Position numbers and translations under genes: made by a program. Below, in pieces: positions 43,768-52,691 of a DNA stretch of 64,000 nt. The number at the start of each line of letters is the position of its first letter. The stretch's first letter is position 1. Under the pieces are notes generated by a model that was not told the DNA's origin, did not search any database, and worked only from the letters and a program-made list of their open reading frames with translations. The stretch covers positions 3,421,001-3,485,000 of the forward strand of contig NZ_CP060084.1 in NCBI RefSeq assembly GCF_014211975.1, written 5' to 3'. Source of the DNA: Teredinibacter haidensis. Its GTDB lineage: Bacteria > Pseudomonadota > Gammaproteobacteria > Pseudomonadales > Cellvibrionaceae.

Positions 43768-44859
43768 TTAGGCATCAGGGTCAGGCAGTGCGGTAAAGCG
43801 CCAATCTGGCCCAACGGCCCTGACATCGGTAATGGTTAAGTCCAGAGCCCCACCCATGGTGTTGATCGGCAGGCTCAATAGTGGCCGCGCATTGCTGCCC
43901 ATTAGTTTAGCTGCCATATAAATAATAATCTCATCCACCAGCGCGCGCGCAACGAAGGCTCCAGCCAGTGTTGCGCCGGTTTCCAGTAATATCTCGTTGC
44001 AACCCTCCTCACTCAGCTTTTTGAGCAGGGCCCGCAGATCCACGTGGCCGTCTTTTTCGGGTAGCACCCAACAGTTCAGCGAACTTGAAGCAGCCGCTTC
44101 GGCATTGCAGGTAGCCACAATGGTTGTACCCGGCTGCTGAAAAATTTCGGCTTTTCCCGGCGAACGAAGCTGGCTATCGACAATCACCCGCAAGGGCTGG
44201 CGCTCGCACTCCGGCAGCCGCACCGTTAACAAGGGGTCATCCAATAATACGGATTCAACACCGGTAATGATGGCACAGGAGCGCGCGCGTAAACGCTGCA
44301 CATCCAGACGTGCAGAGGGCCCGGTGATCCATTTACTGGAACCATCGGCCATAGCGGTTCGACCATCCAGGCTCATTGCCAATTTGCATCGAATATAGGG
44401 CAAGCCCGTTTGCATGCGCTTGATAAAGCCGGGGTTTAAGGCTCGCGCTTCATCTTCCATCAACGGGCCATCCACCTGAATGCCCGCGTTCTCGATACAG
44501 TCTAAACCGCGGCCTGCTACCTGGGGGTTGGGATCTTCCATACCATAGACCAAACGGGCAATCCCGGTATCAATTAGGGCATCGGCACAGGGGCCTGTTT
44601 GCCCTTGGTGACTGCAGGGCTCCAAGGTGACATAAGCTGTTGCCCCTGAAAGCAGCGATTTTTCTTTAACAGCAGCCAGTGCGTTGACTTCCGCATGACC
44701 TTCACCGGCCAGGCGATGAAAACCTTCACCAATCACATCACCCGCACTGCTGACCAGCACACAGCCGACCCGTGGGTTGGGTGTTGTCGTATTTAACCCC
44801 TGCTTAGCCAACAGCAGGGCGCGCTGCATCTGTTCACGATCAAAAGAGGAAAAACTCAT
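43768..44859 (-). CDS. ribD: Bifunctional riboflavin deaminase/reductase
   Basis: The 363-residue enzyme has an N-terminal deaminase domain with the zinc motif G-H-A-E-V-N-A-L and P-C-S-H-Q-G-Q-T-G-P-C. The C-terminal reductase domain (about 145-360) contains K-L-A-M-S-L-D-G-R-T-A, I-T-G-V-E-S-V-L-L-D-D-P-L-L-T-V-R and the E-T-G-A-T-L-A-G-A-F NADPH-binding stretch. It carries out the second and third steps of the pathway. Its start overlaps the nrdR stop codon by four bases, so the pair is coupled. Confidence 0.95.
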   Translation of the reverse strand: MSFSSFDREQMQRALLLAKQGLNTTTPNPRVGCVLVSSAGDVIGEGFHRLAGEGHAEVNALAAVKEKSLLSGATAYVTLEPCSHQGQTGPCADALIDTGIARLVYGMEDPNPQVAGRGLDCIENAGIQVDGPLMEDEARALNPGFIKRMQTGLPYIRCKLAMSLDGRTAMADGSSKWITGPSARLDVQRLRARSCAIITGVESVLLDDPLLTVRLPECERQPLRVIVDSQLRSPGKAEIFQQPGTTIVATCNAEAAASSSLNCWVLPEKDGHVDLRALLKKLSEEGCNEILLETGATLAGAFVARALVDEIIIYMAAKLMGSNARPLLSLPINTMGGALDLTITDVRAVGPDWRFTALPDPDA

Positions 44860-45326
44860 TTGGATATTTTTTCCTGCGGCTCTTTCAGTCGATCAATTTC
44901 CTGCTGGAACTCGCTCACATCCTGAAAACTGCGATAAACGGAAGCAAAACGGACGTAGGCCACCTGGTCCAAGTTTCGCAACTCTTCCATTACCCGCTCA
45001 CCAATCACCAGCGATTTCACCTCGCGCTCGCCCAACGCCTGCAAATAGTGGCGAACATTGTTCAGCGACGATTCGATTGCTTCAACGCTTACCGGCCGCT
45101 TTTCCAACGAGCGCTGTAAGCCATTGCGTAACTTCTGCTCATCAAAGGGCTCACGGGTGCCATCCTGTTTGATAACTTTGGGCATTAGCAGCTCGGCCAC
45201 TTCGAAGGTAGTAAAGCGTTCGCGGCAGGTCTGACATTCACGACGGCGACGAACCTGGCCACCGTTGGCAACCAAGCGGGAATCGATAACTTTGGTGTCG
45301 GTTTCGTTACAAAAAGGGCAGTGCAT
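44856..45326 (-). CDS. nrdR: Transcriptional repressor NrdR
   Basis: From the internal ATG at 45326 the protein has the usual 156 residues. It opens M-H-C-P-F-C and has the zinc ribbon C-P-F-C...C-Q-T-C, followed by R-F-T-T-F-E and an ATP-cone domain (V-I-K-Q-D-G-T-R-E-P-F-D). NrdR represses ribonucleotide reductase genes according to the dNTP level. The in-frame codons up to 45368 are not NrdR-like. It heads the nrdR-ribD-ribE run and is divergent from rimK. Confidence 0.95.
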   Translation of the reverse strand: MHCPFCNETDTKVIDSRLVANGGQVRRRRECQTCRERFTTFEVAELLMPKVIKQDGTREPFDEQKLRNGLQRSLEKRPVSVEAIESSLNNVRHYLQALGEREVKSLVIGERVMEELRNLDQVAYVRFASVYRSFQDVSEFQQEIDRLKEPQEKISK

Positions 45327-45582
45327 GGAAAAGTCCAGAGGTGTAAAAATACGCGCGCATCTTATCACATATTACCCTGTACTTATCTTCAGTGCCGGGC
45401 GCTGATGACCGGCTGTATTTAATCCCAAAAATTTGTCTACCAACGGTGACTTTTCGCTTATCGCGTACGTCTATGAGTCACTTTTATTTATCCTGTTGAA
45501 TCAAAACCTTTTTTATCAACCAGCGCAGCCACTGACAGCACTGGTTAACGCTAGCTGCCTGGCAGAAAACAGAGACTGAACT

Positions 45583-46488
45583 ATGAAAATCGCAATCCTT
45601 TCCCGCAACTCAAAACTCTACTCCACTCGCCGCCTGCAGGAAGCAGGAATTGAACGGGGACACGAGGTCGATATCATCGACACCCTGCACTGCTACATGG
45701 ATATCACCAAGAGTCGTCCAGCCGTTCGCTACAAGGGTGAGGAATTACCCCTATACGATGCTGTTATCCCGCGCATAGGTGCGTCGATAACCTTCTATGG
45801 CACCTCTGTTGTACGTCAATTCGAAATGATGGGCACCTTCTGCGTTAACGAAAGCGTGGCCATTAGCCGCTCGCGAGATAAGTTGCGCTCCATGCAGCTG
45901 TTGTCGCGTAAGGGCATTGGCTTGCCACGCACCGGCTTCGCCCACTCACCGGACAATATTAAAGACCTTATCCGCAACGTTGGAGGGGCCCCCGTCGTAA
46001 TTAAACTGCTCGAAGGAACTCAGGGCATCGGTGTCGTACTCGGTGAAACCGCAAAATCTGCGGAAAGCATGATCGAGGCATTTATGGGCATTAACGCCAA
46101 CATACTGGTACAGGAATATATTAAGGAAGCTGGCGGCGCAGACATCCGTTGCCTGGTGGTAGGTGGGCGTGTCGTTGCCGCGATGAAGCGGCAGGCAAAA
46201 GAGGGTGAATTCCGCTCCAACCTACACCGAGGAGGCAGCGCCGAAATTGTAAGGCTGACCAAAGAAGATCGCGCAACAGCCGTAAATGCAGCAAAGATTA
46301 TGGGGCTGAACGTGTGCGGAGTGGATTTACTTCGAGCCAATAGCGGCCCTGTGGTGATGGAAGTCAATTCTTCGCCTGGTCTGGAAGGTATTGAAACTGC
46401 GACCCAGAAAGATGTTGCCGGCCTAGTGATTGAATTTATTGAAAAAAATGCAAGCCCTCACAAAAACCGCACACGCGGCCAAGGATAA
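45583..46488 (+). CDS. rimK: RimK-type ATP-grasp glutamate ligase
   Basis: The 301-residue ligase begins M-K-I-A-I-L-S-R-N. It has the RimK features R-S-R-D-K-L-R-S-M-Q-L-L-S-R-K-G, the glycine-rich loop K-L-L-E-G-T-Q-G-I-G-V, Q-E-Y-I-K-E, D-I-R-C-L-V-V-G and the metal-binding M-E-V-N-S-S-P-G-L. In E. coli RimK adds glutamates to the C-terminus of ribosomal protein S6 and can make poly-glutamate. It opens a run of five plus-strand genes; the M14 gene starts on the next base after its stop. This context, with several peptidases and a second ATP-grasp, suggests attachment and removal of amino-acid tags. Confidence 0.93.
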   Translation: MKIAILSRNSKLYSTRRLQEAGIERGHEVDIIDTLHCYMDITKSRPAVRYKGEELPLYDAVIPRIGASITFYGTSVVRQFEMMGTFCVNESVAISRSRDKLRSMQLLSRKGIGLPRTGFAHSPDNIKDLIRNVGGAPVVIKLLEGTQGIGVVLGETAKSAESMIEAFMGINANILVQEYIKEAGGADIRCLVVGGRVVAAMKRQAKEGEFRSNLHRGGSAEIVRLTKEDRATAVNAAKIMGLNVCGVDLLRANSGPVVMEVNSSPGLEGIETATQKDVAGLVIEFIEKNASPHKNRTRGQG

Positions 46489-47529
46489 GTGGAACAACGC
46501 ACTATGGAAACATTGGTTATTGCTGGTAAAACCATTCAGCGCGGCACCGTCACCGAAATTGAAATGCCGGTAGCGCGCCTTTACACGGATACAGAAATAT
46601 CCATTCCGATCCATGTTATATGTGGCCGACGGCCTGGGCCGACACTGTTTGTCAGCGCGGCCATCCACGGTGATGAACTGAACGGAATCGAAATCATCCG
46701 CCGTATTATCACGCGCAAAGGCATTAGAAACCTTCAGGGAACGCTGATTACCGTACCTATCGTGAATATATACGGCGTGTTGAATCAAAGCCGCTATATG
46801 CCAGACAGACGAGACCTGAACCGCAGCTTCCCAGGTTCGACCAAGGGCTCGCTGGCCGGTCGTGTTGCCAATTTGTTTTTGACGGAAATCGTACAGAAAT
46901 GTGATTTCGGAATCGACCTCCATACCGGTGCGATTCACCGCAGTAACTTGCCACAAATACGTGCAGACCTCAGCGATGAGCAAACCCGCGCAATGGCAGA
47001 ATCCTTTGGTGTACCGGTACTACTTAATTCAACACTACGCGACGGTTCACTGCGCGAGTGCGCGTGTGACTCCGGAACCAAAATACTGCTTTACGAAGCC
47101 GGTGAAGCTTTACGTTTCGACGAGCTTTCCATTCGCGCAGGGGTGAATGGCATTCTCAACGTGCTGTCGCACCTGGGCATGATCAAACGCAAGCGCAGCA
47201 GCACAAAGTCAGCGCCCTTTGTGGCAGATAACAGCGCCTGGATCCGCGCACCATCCAGTGGAATTGTTCGCGACCATAAAAAACTCGGTGATTTTGTCAC
47301 CCGCGGTACCTTATTGGCTGACATTAGCGACCCTTTCGGTCGCCCCATCGACAAAGTACTGGCCAATCGCACCGGCGTCATTATTGGCAAGCAAAATATT
47401 CCACTGGCACAGGAAGGCGACGCCATGTTTCATATCGCTTTTTTTAACGACCCCGACGAAGTTGCCGAACACATTGAAATTATGCAGGACAACCTCCTGC
47501 CCGAAAACAGTGAGCACCCATCACAATGA
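46489..47529 (+). CDS. AstE/ASPA-like M14 zinc carboxypeptidase or amidohydrolase
   Basis: The 346-residue protein has the M14 zinc site H-G-D-E-L-N-G near residue 62, D-L-N-R-S-F-P-G, the third ligand in D-L-H-T-G, and the catalytic Glu in L-Y-E-A-G-E. The last 90 residues form a lipoyl-like barrel (A-P-S-S-G-I-V-R-D-H, G-T-L-L-A-D-I). Relatives remove acyl or amino-acid groups linked through an amide. It starts with GTG on the base after the rimK stop, or with the ATG at 46504. The next gene overlaps it by four bases. Trimming of RimK-added residues is a reasonable inference. Confidence 0.88.
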   Translation: MEQRTMETLVIAGKTIQRGTVTEIEMPVARLYTDTEISIPIHVICGRRPGPTLFVSAAIHGDELNGIEIIRRIITRKGIRNLQGTLITVPIVNIYGVLNQSRYMPDRRDLNRSFPGSTKGSLAGRVANLFLTEIVQKCDFGIDLHTGAIHRSNLPQIRADLSDEQTRAMAESFGVPVLLNSTLRDGSLRECACDSGTKILLYEAGEALRFDELSIRAGVNGILNVLSHLGMIKRKRSSTKSAPFVADNSAWIRAPSSGIVRDHKKLGDFVTRGTLLADISDPFGRPIDKVLANRTGVIIGKQNIPLAQEGDAMFHIAFFNDPDEVAEHIEIMQDNLLPENSEHPSQ

Positions 47530-48089
47530 CCGCCATAATCCTTATCGTATTAATCACGTTCTATTGGCTCGGGCGCAAAGCCCTTGATCAGCTGGTACAA
47601 AAGATTGCCACGGAAAAGCGCGTTCCTCCGCACCGATCCCAATATATTGGAACCACCTTAAGAATCGGCTGGCTGCTACTGGCAATAAATGCTACAGCGA
47701 TTGCGATAGGTGTTAACTTTAGTGATATGGGATTCGTTATAACCTCCATATTTGCCATGCTCGGCGTAGCGCTTTTCGCCACCTGGTCCATACTCAGCAA
47801 CATTACCGCCTCGGTATTCGTGTTTTTCTTTTTCCCTTACCGCCCGGGCGACTGGGTAAAAATTATTGACGGTGATAACAGTATCAGCGGGATTATCAGC
47901 GAAATCACTCTATTCCACGTGATTCTTACCGGCGAGGAAGATGGCGTTATTCACACCTACCCAAACTCCATGGTTTTTCAAAAAGCCGTCTCTATTCGCA
48001 AGAACCTAAAACCTAACGATACACAAACAGCTCAGCCATCTGCACAACCTGCAGAACAAGAGCCCATTTCAAACGAAATACACAGCTGA
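47526..48089 (+). CDS. Short MscS-like membrane protein
   Basis: The 187-residue protein has an N-terminal membrane helix, two further membrane segments (about 52-100) and the start of an MscS beta domain (F-F-P-Y-R-P-G-D-W-V-K-I, then G-I-I-S-E-I-T-L-F-H-V-I-L). The sequence A-M-L-G-V-A-L-F-A-T-W-S-I-L-S-N-I matches the pore-lining helix and following conserved turn of mechanosensitive channels. It lacks most of the C-terminal vestibule and ends in a polar tail. It overlaps the M14 gene by four bases. It may be a minimal channel or a membrane anchor for this operon. Confidence 0.82.
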   Translation: MTAIILIVLITFYWLGRKALDQLVQKIATEKRVPPHRSQYIGTTLRIGWLLLAINATAIAIGVNFSDMGFVITSIFAMLGVALFATWSILSNITASVFVFFFFPYRPGDWVKIIDGDNSISGIISEITLFHVILTGEEDGVIHTYPNSMVFQKAVSIRKNLKPNDTQTAQPSAQPAEQEPISNEIHS

Positions 48090-48097
48090 GTACCACA

Positions 48098-49168
48098 ATG
48101 GACTTGAACGGCAAAACAAACAAAATCCCTGAACCGTTTTTACGCCTGCTCTCCCATCTGGTGCGCCAGCCCTCAGTGGTTGGGGCGGAGCATTCATTTT
48201 TTCGTGTACTGCAAAGGGAGCTTGAAGAGCGCGGGGCACAGGTTACCTGGTACGAGGGCCTGCTAGTCGCTCAGGGGAAAAAGCCCGAAAGCCTAATGTT
48301 TTCAGCCCATATTGATCGCCACGGCTTGATATGCACCGGCCCCAATGAATTCCAGTACGCAGCCTTTGTTGCCGGTGCGCGCTCGGATTTACTGGGCAAT
48401 TCAGTGGACGAGCAGCTAATGCGTAAAATCGTCGACCGCTTTCAAAAAACAAAAGTTTATGCCTACGAACCCTGGTCGGGTGCATATCGCGGGCAGGGGC
48501 AGATTAAAAATGCCACCATATGCGAATTCCGCAACAACCTTATTTTCGAACTCGAAAATTTGAATCACCTGGTAGCAGGCACTCCAGTTGCATTTACCGA
48601 TTCCCTGCAAATCACAGAAGAAGCCCTAATCGGCCAACTAGATAACGTGCTAACCATTGCGGCACTAATTTATTTATATGAGCTGGGATTTGAAGGAACT
48701 GCATTTTTTACCGCCCAGGAAGAAGCCGGCAAAAGCTGGCGCTACCTACTTGAATGGTTCCGTCGTTTCGGCGGGTCAACCAATCAGTTAATTGTTGTAG
48801 ACACCAGCCCCTTCCCCGACTTCGACGCCGCCTCGCAACAACATCTGGTACTGCGACACAAAGACGCCAATGCCAGCTTCAACCGCGAGCTGGACTTGCG
48901 CCTACAACACGCCTGTGCGGCGCATCAGTACAGTGTTATTTATAAAGATGAGTATGTGGAATCTAAAAATCAGGTACTGCTGGCTCAGGGTTTACCCACA
49001 ATGTCACTGGGCTCCACCGAAATGGGTCGCATCATATCCGCATCTAACGGTTTGGTTGACGGCACCACCTTGCAAATCCCCACATCCGGCTACCACACTA
49101 TGGAAGAGTCTGCGCCCATCGCATCGGTGCTTGCTTTTCTCGACATTCTCCAAGCGCTCGCACGTTAA
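48098..49168 (+). CDS. M42-family (glutamyl/leucyl) aminopeptidase-like enzyme
   Basis: The 356-residue protein keeps the two-zinc site of M42 peptidases: S-A-H-I-D-R-H-G near residue 70, G-Q-L-D-N, T-A-Q-E-E-A-G, V-V-D-T-S-P and a closing S-G-Y-H-T-M-E-E. M42 enzymes are large tetrahedral aminopeptidases of the cytoplasm that degrade peptides from the N-terminus. Placed between an MscS-like gene and an RLAN-ATP-grasp ligase gene, it is the second peptidase of the rimK operon. The specificity cannot be predicted. Confidence 0.87.
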   Translation: MDLNGKTNKIPEPFLRLLSHLVRQPSVVGAEHSFFRVLQRELEERGAQVTWYEGLLVAQGKKPESLMFSAHIDRHGLICTGPNEFQYAAFVAGARSDLLGNSVDEQLMRKIVDRFQKTKVYAYEPWSGAYRGQGQIKNATICEFRNNLIFELENLNHLVAGTPVAFTDSLQITEEALIGQLDNVLTIAALIYLYELGFEGTAFFTAQEEAGKSWRYLLEWFRRFGGSTNQLIVVDTSPFPDFDAASQQHLVLRHKDANASFNRELDLRLQHACAAHQYSVIYKDEYVESKNQVLLAQGLPTMSLGSTEMGRIISASNGLVDGTTLQIPTSGYHTMEESAPIASVLAFLDILQALAR

Positions 49169-49184
49169 AAGGTAAACGCTGAAC

Positions 49185-50639
49185 ATGTTGCAAACGTTGA
49201 TTATTTTCGACACGTCTTCACACGCCGCATCAACGATTGACGGCGTTAAGCAAATTGAATTCAAGCGCTATTTATCCGAATACCCAAAACTCAAAGAAGG
49301 CAAGGTTAGGGTGGTAAATTTGTGTAATACCGATACTTACCTTAGCCGAGGATATTACTGCTCGCTATTGGCTGAAGCTCGCCGCCACAAAGTTTTACCC
49401 AGCGTGCACACCATTAATCAATTACGCCAGCTAGAGCAAAACGGCTACACCAATATCGCACTGCAACTACCGGAAAGTACTCTCGCGGAAAACGAAGAGA
49501 CTCAATTTACGCTCTACTTTGGTTGGACAGCAAAAGTAAAATGGAAAAAACTAGCGAGGCAATTATTTGAGCAATACCCTACGCCGCTACTACAGGTTAG
49601 CCTGAAAAAAAGCGAACAGGGTATTGCGCTTGCGTTAAAACGACTATCGTTTAGCGATATATCTCCCGAACAACAACAGCTTGCCCAAGAGCGGTTGGCC
49701 AACTTCACCGCATCCAGCTGGCGAACTGCGACAGGAAAAAAACGTTTGCGCTGGGATATGGCAATACTGGTTAACCCGGAGGAAATACTGCCTCCCAGCA
49801 ATAAACAGGCGATACAGTTATTTGTGAAGGCCGCTGCCAAAGTGGGCATTCAGGCCAATATTATCGATACCCCCAGGTACGGCACCATCGGGCAGTACGA
49901 TGCCCTGTTTATTCGAGAAACCACAGGAATAGACCACCACACTTATCGCCTGGCATGCGATGCAGAGCGCGAAGGGTTAGTGGTCCTAGACGACCCCACC
50001 TCAATTTTGCGCTGCTGTAACAAGGTGTTTTTGCACGATGCCTTCAGCTACAGCCGTGTACCCTCCCTTAAAACGTTTATTACCATAGACGACAGCGAGG
50101 AGGAAATTGAAAAAGTAGAAACCGAGTTTGGGTACCCACTGGTTGTTAAAATTCCTGAGGGTTCTTTCTCCCGTGGAGTCTTTAAAGTAAACAACCGAGA
50201 AGAACTCAAAAGCACCCTCAAACAAGGTTTCACCTCCTCTACGCTACTACTGGTACAGGAATATATGTACACCGAATACGACTGGCGAATTGGAGTGCTT
50301 AACGACCGCCCCCTTTATGCGTGCAAATACCATATGGCGCGCAATCACTGGCAAATTTACAACCACCAATCTAAGCGCAATCAATCTGGAGGGTTCGAAA
50401 CCCTGCCCACATTTGAAGTACCAAAATCGGTGCTGGATGCCGCCGTTCGAGCCTGTAAAGTCGTAGGCAACGGCCTGTATGGGGTGGACGTAAAACAACA
50501 CGCTGGCGAAGCTTACGTAATAGAGGTTAACGATAACCCCAGCATAGAACACAAGGTTGAAGACGCCTACCTGGGTAACGAGCTGTATATGCAAATTATG
50601 ACCGAGTTTGCCCGCAGACTCGAAAGTCGCGGGCTTTAA
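49185..50639 (+). CDS. RimK-like ATP-grasp ligase with N-terminal RLAN domain
   Basis: The 484-residue protein has an N-terminal RLAN domain (about 1-150, including K-V-R-V-V-N-L-C-N-T-D-T-Y-L-S-R-G-Y-Y), known only next to RimK-like ATP-grasps. An ATP-grasp follows (about 200-480) with D-D-P-T-S-I-L-R-C-C-N-K, V-V-K-I-P-E-G-S-F-S-R-G-V-F, Q-E-Y-M-Y-T-E-Y-D-W-R-I-G and the metal-binding I-E-V-N-D-N-P-S-I-E. It should form an amide bond between an amino acid or peptide and a carboxylate; the substrate is unknown. It is the last gene of the rimK run, convergent with the RMD1/GNAT-C39 pair. Confidence 0.9.
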   Translation: MLQTLIIFDTSSHAASTIDGVKQIEFKRYLSEYPKLKEGKVRVVNLCNTDTYLSRGYYCSLLAEARRHKVLPSVHTINQLRQLEQNGYTNIALQLPESTLAENEETQFTLYFGWTAKVKWKKLARQLFEQYPTPLLQVSLKKSEQGIALALKRLSFSDISPEQQQLAQERLANFTASSWRTATGKKRLRWDMAILVNPEEILPPSNKQAIQLFVKAAAKVGIQANIIDTPRYGTIGQYDALFIRETTGIDHHTYRLACDAEREGLVVLDDPTSILRCCNKVFLHDAFSYSRVPSLKTFITIDDSEEEIEKVETEFGYPLVVKIPEGSFSRGVFKVNNREELKSTLKQGFTSSTLLLVQEYMYTEYDWRIGVLNDRPLYACKYHMARNHWQIYNHQSKRNQSGGFETLPTFEVPKSVLDAAVRACKVVGNGLYGVDVKQHAGEAYVIEVNDNPSIEHKVEDAYLGNELYMQIMTEFARRLESRGL

Positions 50640-50672
50640 CCGAGAACAGATAAGGGTTTAATTAAAAATCCC

Positions 50673-51479
50673 TTAAAAATGCGACGGTAGATTCAATACG
50701 ATCTCGACGGCAATGAGCAGTATAATAATCCACTCCAAAAATGATGAATGCTTGTGGTTCTGTTCACTTGCCAGCATGTCCAGCAGGGTGTGAATGGTTT
50801 CCAGTTTGTGATTCAATAATTCAACTCTGGCGACCATATCGAGGTATTTGGCCACCGAAAGATAGTGCCCTTCCAGCTCCGGAAAATCCCAAAAAAATTC
50901 CGGAGTATCGAGCAGGTTAAAATTTAATAAAATGTCGCTGCGTGTATCAAATAACTTACCGCGCAATTTGGATAGAGATTTCCGCGATAGTGGAATTCGT
51001 CCGGTATCGGCCAAGACTTTCGATAGGTGGGCGTTGTCTGCAATAACCGTTTGCGCCACCGTTTCAAACACACTCAGCTTCGTTGACTGAGCAAAACCGT
51101 GGCTTACCGATAGGCGCAGTAAATAGCTATTATCCGGTAACGTTAGCTGATCGTTCTGCACCCTCACCGGGTTGCCCGGCTCAATTGAGAAAGGGAATTG
51201 CTCAAATACCCGCTCCGACATAGGCTCCACAATATAAGGCGAGAGCTGATTAAGTAGTTTCTGCTGATCGTTCTCGCTCACCCCCCAGCAAACCAAAACA
51301 CCGTATTCAAACAGCCACACTTCACCCTCCATCATATGGATACGGAAGGCATCTCGGTAACGCACACTCTTGTAATTAGTTTGTAAAAATTCTTGGATAT
51401 CCGGCGAACGGAATTCTCTGCAACACACTAAAACATCAACAACGTAGTTATGAAAATCAACAATATCAACGTTCATCAT
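50673..51479 (-). CDS. RMD1/DUF155 family membrane protein
   Basis: The 268-residue protein contains the DUF155 core: an H-M-M-E-G-E-V-W-L-F-E-Y-G-V-L-V-C-W-G stretch near residue 50, a V-S-H-G-F-A-Q-S-T-K-L-S-V-F-E helix, the R-S-D-I-L-L-N-F-N-L-L-D-T-P-E-F-F-W region and a C-terminal membrane helix (about 247-265). Eukaryotic members (yeast Rmd1, human RMND1) act in mitochondrial translation or organelle organisation; the bacterial role is not known. The ATG at 51479 overlaps the stop codon of the GNAT-C39 gene. Linkage to RimK-like ligases supports a ribosome- or translation-related job, as inference. Confidence 0.85.
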   Translation of the reverse strand: MMNVDIVDFHNYVVDVLVCCREFRSPDIQEFLQTNYKSVRYRDAFRIHMMEGEVWLFEYGVLVCWGVSENDQQKLLNQLSPYIVEPMSERVFEQFPFSIEPGNPVRVQNDQLTLPDNSYLLRLSVSHGFAQSTKLSVFETVAQTVIADNAHLSKVLADTGRIPLSRKSLSKLRGKLFDTRSDILLNFNLLDTPEFFWDFPELEGHYLSVAKYLDMVARVELLNHKLETIHTLLDMLASEQNHKHSSFLEWIIILLIAVEIVLNLPSHF

Positions 51480-52591
51480 CACTCTCGCTTAATGGCGACT
51501 GCAGTGCGCAGCCTATGGTGACCAAATACAGACATCTTTTCAAAATCGTCGCGCGCTATAGGCATATATTGGCAATCCAGCGCTACCTGCGTTTTTTCGT
51601 CAAAGTCCGGATCGTGCATATAAAAACAAAATTCATCTACTCCGGTAAGCATTACCCAGTGCGGCGCCTTGCGGCCATCGAGCCGATAGGTGCTAATTAA
51701 AACAATCACCGCGTAACCCTGCTGCAACCATTCACTCAACATCTGCTGGGTAATGTCCAAATAGCAGATCTCTATCTTCTCGTTAATCGCCCTCTGCAGA
51801 AATTGACGATCCACAGCAATCATTAATTCTTTTTTATGTTCAGTACGTACACTATCAATAAAAAGTGGGTCTCGGGTGTTCAACGCCACACGCGTAGTGA
51901 ACCCCCGCTGTCTCGCTGCCAGAGCCAACCCTAATGGGTGGCAACCACCGAGACCGGAAGTCATAAATATGGTCGTAGCCTCGCGCCAGATATCCAGCTC
52001 TAGCTCACGGCAAAAGTGCCACTGATCTCTCTGGCTGGCCATAGCCATCATCAGCGCGGCAGGCCCGCAGGTGAACTCTGTTGTTTGTGCATACCAGGGA
52101 AAGTGACGCGCATCGTCATCAAGGCGGCAGGCGCGAATTGATTTTTGCATTCGCAGCGCATTACTATGGTCTTCATAGTAGTTACAGTACTCCGCGAAAA
52201 TTCGATACCCTTCACGCTCATATAGCTGGATCGCGGCTTTGTTTTCACTGGAGACTTCCAAACGCATAAACAGTCGTTTATGGTCAACAGCCAAAGCTTC
52301 CAACAACTGTAATAATTGCACCGCCAACCCTTCACCGCGATGTCGAGAGGCAACTGCGAGCGAGTACAGTCGCGCAAGCCGGGTTCCACGTTGAAGAATT
52401 ACAAGTCCATAGCCTACAACCGAACTCCCTTTCTCCGCGACAATGAGCAAACCGTTTTCCGCATTTATCCAATGGCGAAAGCGACGGCGACTGAGCCTGT
52501 CACCGTCAAAACATTCCTGCTCTACCGCAAGTAATGCATCCAGATCCGAGAAAACGGCTGGGCGCAGAAGCAATTCTGCTTTCACCGGCAT
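51479..52591 (-). CDS. GNAT acetyltransferase fused to C39-like cysteine peptidase
   Basis: From the ATG at 52591 the protein has 370 residues; a TTG at 52606 is possible. The N-terminal half (about 1-155) is a GNAT domain with the acetyl-CoA loop S-R-H-R-G-E-G-L-A-V-Q-L-L and N-K-A-A-I-Q-L-Y-E-R-E-G-Y. The C-terminal half is a papain-like C39 domain: catalytic Cys in E-F-T-C-G-P-A-A-L-M-M-A, His in A-P-H-W-V-M-L-T-G-V and Asp in M-H-D-P-D. The pair of activities on one chain suggests acylation and cleavage of the same kind of tag. It precedes the RMD1-like gene, coupled by a stop-start overlap. Confidence 0.87.
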   Translation of the reverse strand: MPVKAELLLRPAVFSDLDALLAVEQECFDGDRLSRRRFRHWINAENGLLIVAEKGSSVVGYGLVILQRGTRLARLYSLAVASRHRGEGLAVQLLQLLEALAVDHKRLFMRLEVSSENKAAIQLYEREGYRIFAEYCNYYEDHSNALRMQKSIRACRLDDDARHFPWYAQTTEFTCGPAALMMAMASQRDQWHFCRELELDIWREATTIFMTSGLGGCHPLGLALAARQRGFTTRVALNTRDPLFIDSVRTEHKKELMIAVDRQFLQRAINEKIEICYLDITQQMLSEWLQQGYAVIVLISTYRLDGRKAPHWVMLTGVDEFCFYMHDPDFDEKTQVALDCQYMPIARDDFEKMSVFGHHRLRTAVAIKRE

Positions 52592-52691
52592 ATCACATTT
52601 ACTCAACGATTAAATTTAACCACGCTCCTCTTACTTCCGTGCCCACCCAATAGCGTATCCTCCGACTGAATTTTAAACGTTATCATCTTAG

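Noticed and set aside
50652..50680. AAGGG/CCCTT inverted repeat between the RLAN ligase and RMD1-like genes as a terminator
   Set aside because: The stem is only five base pairs with a long AT-rich loop, too weak to call.
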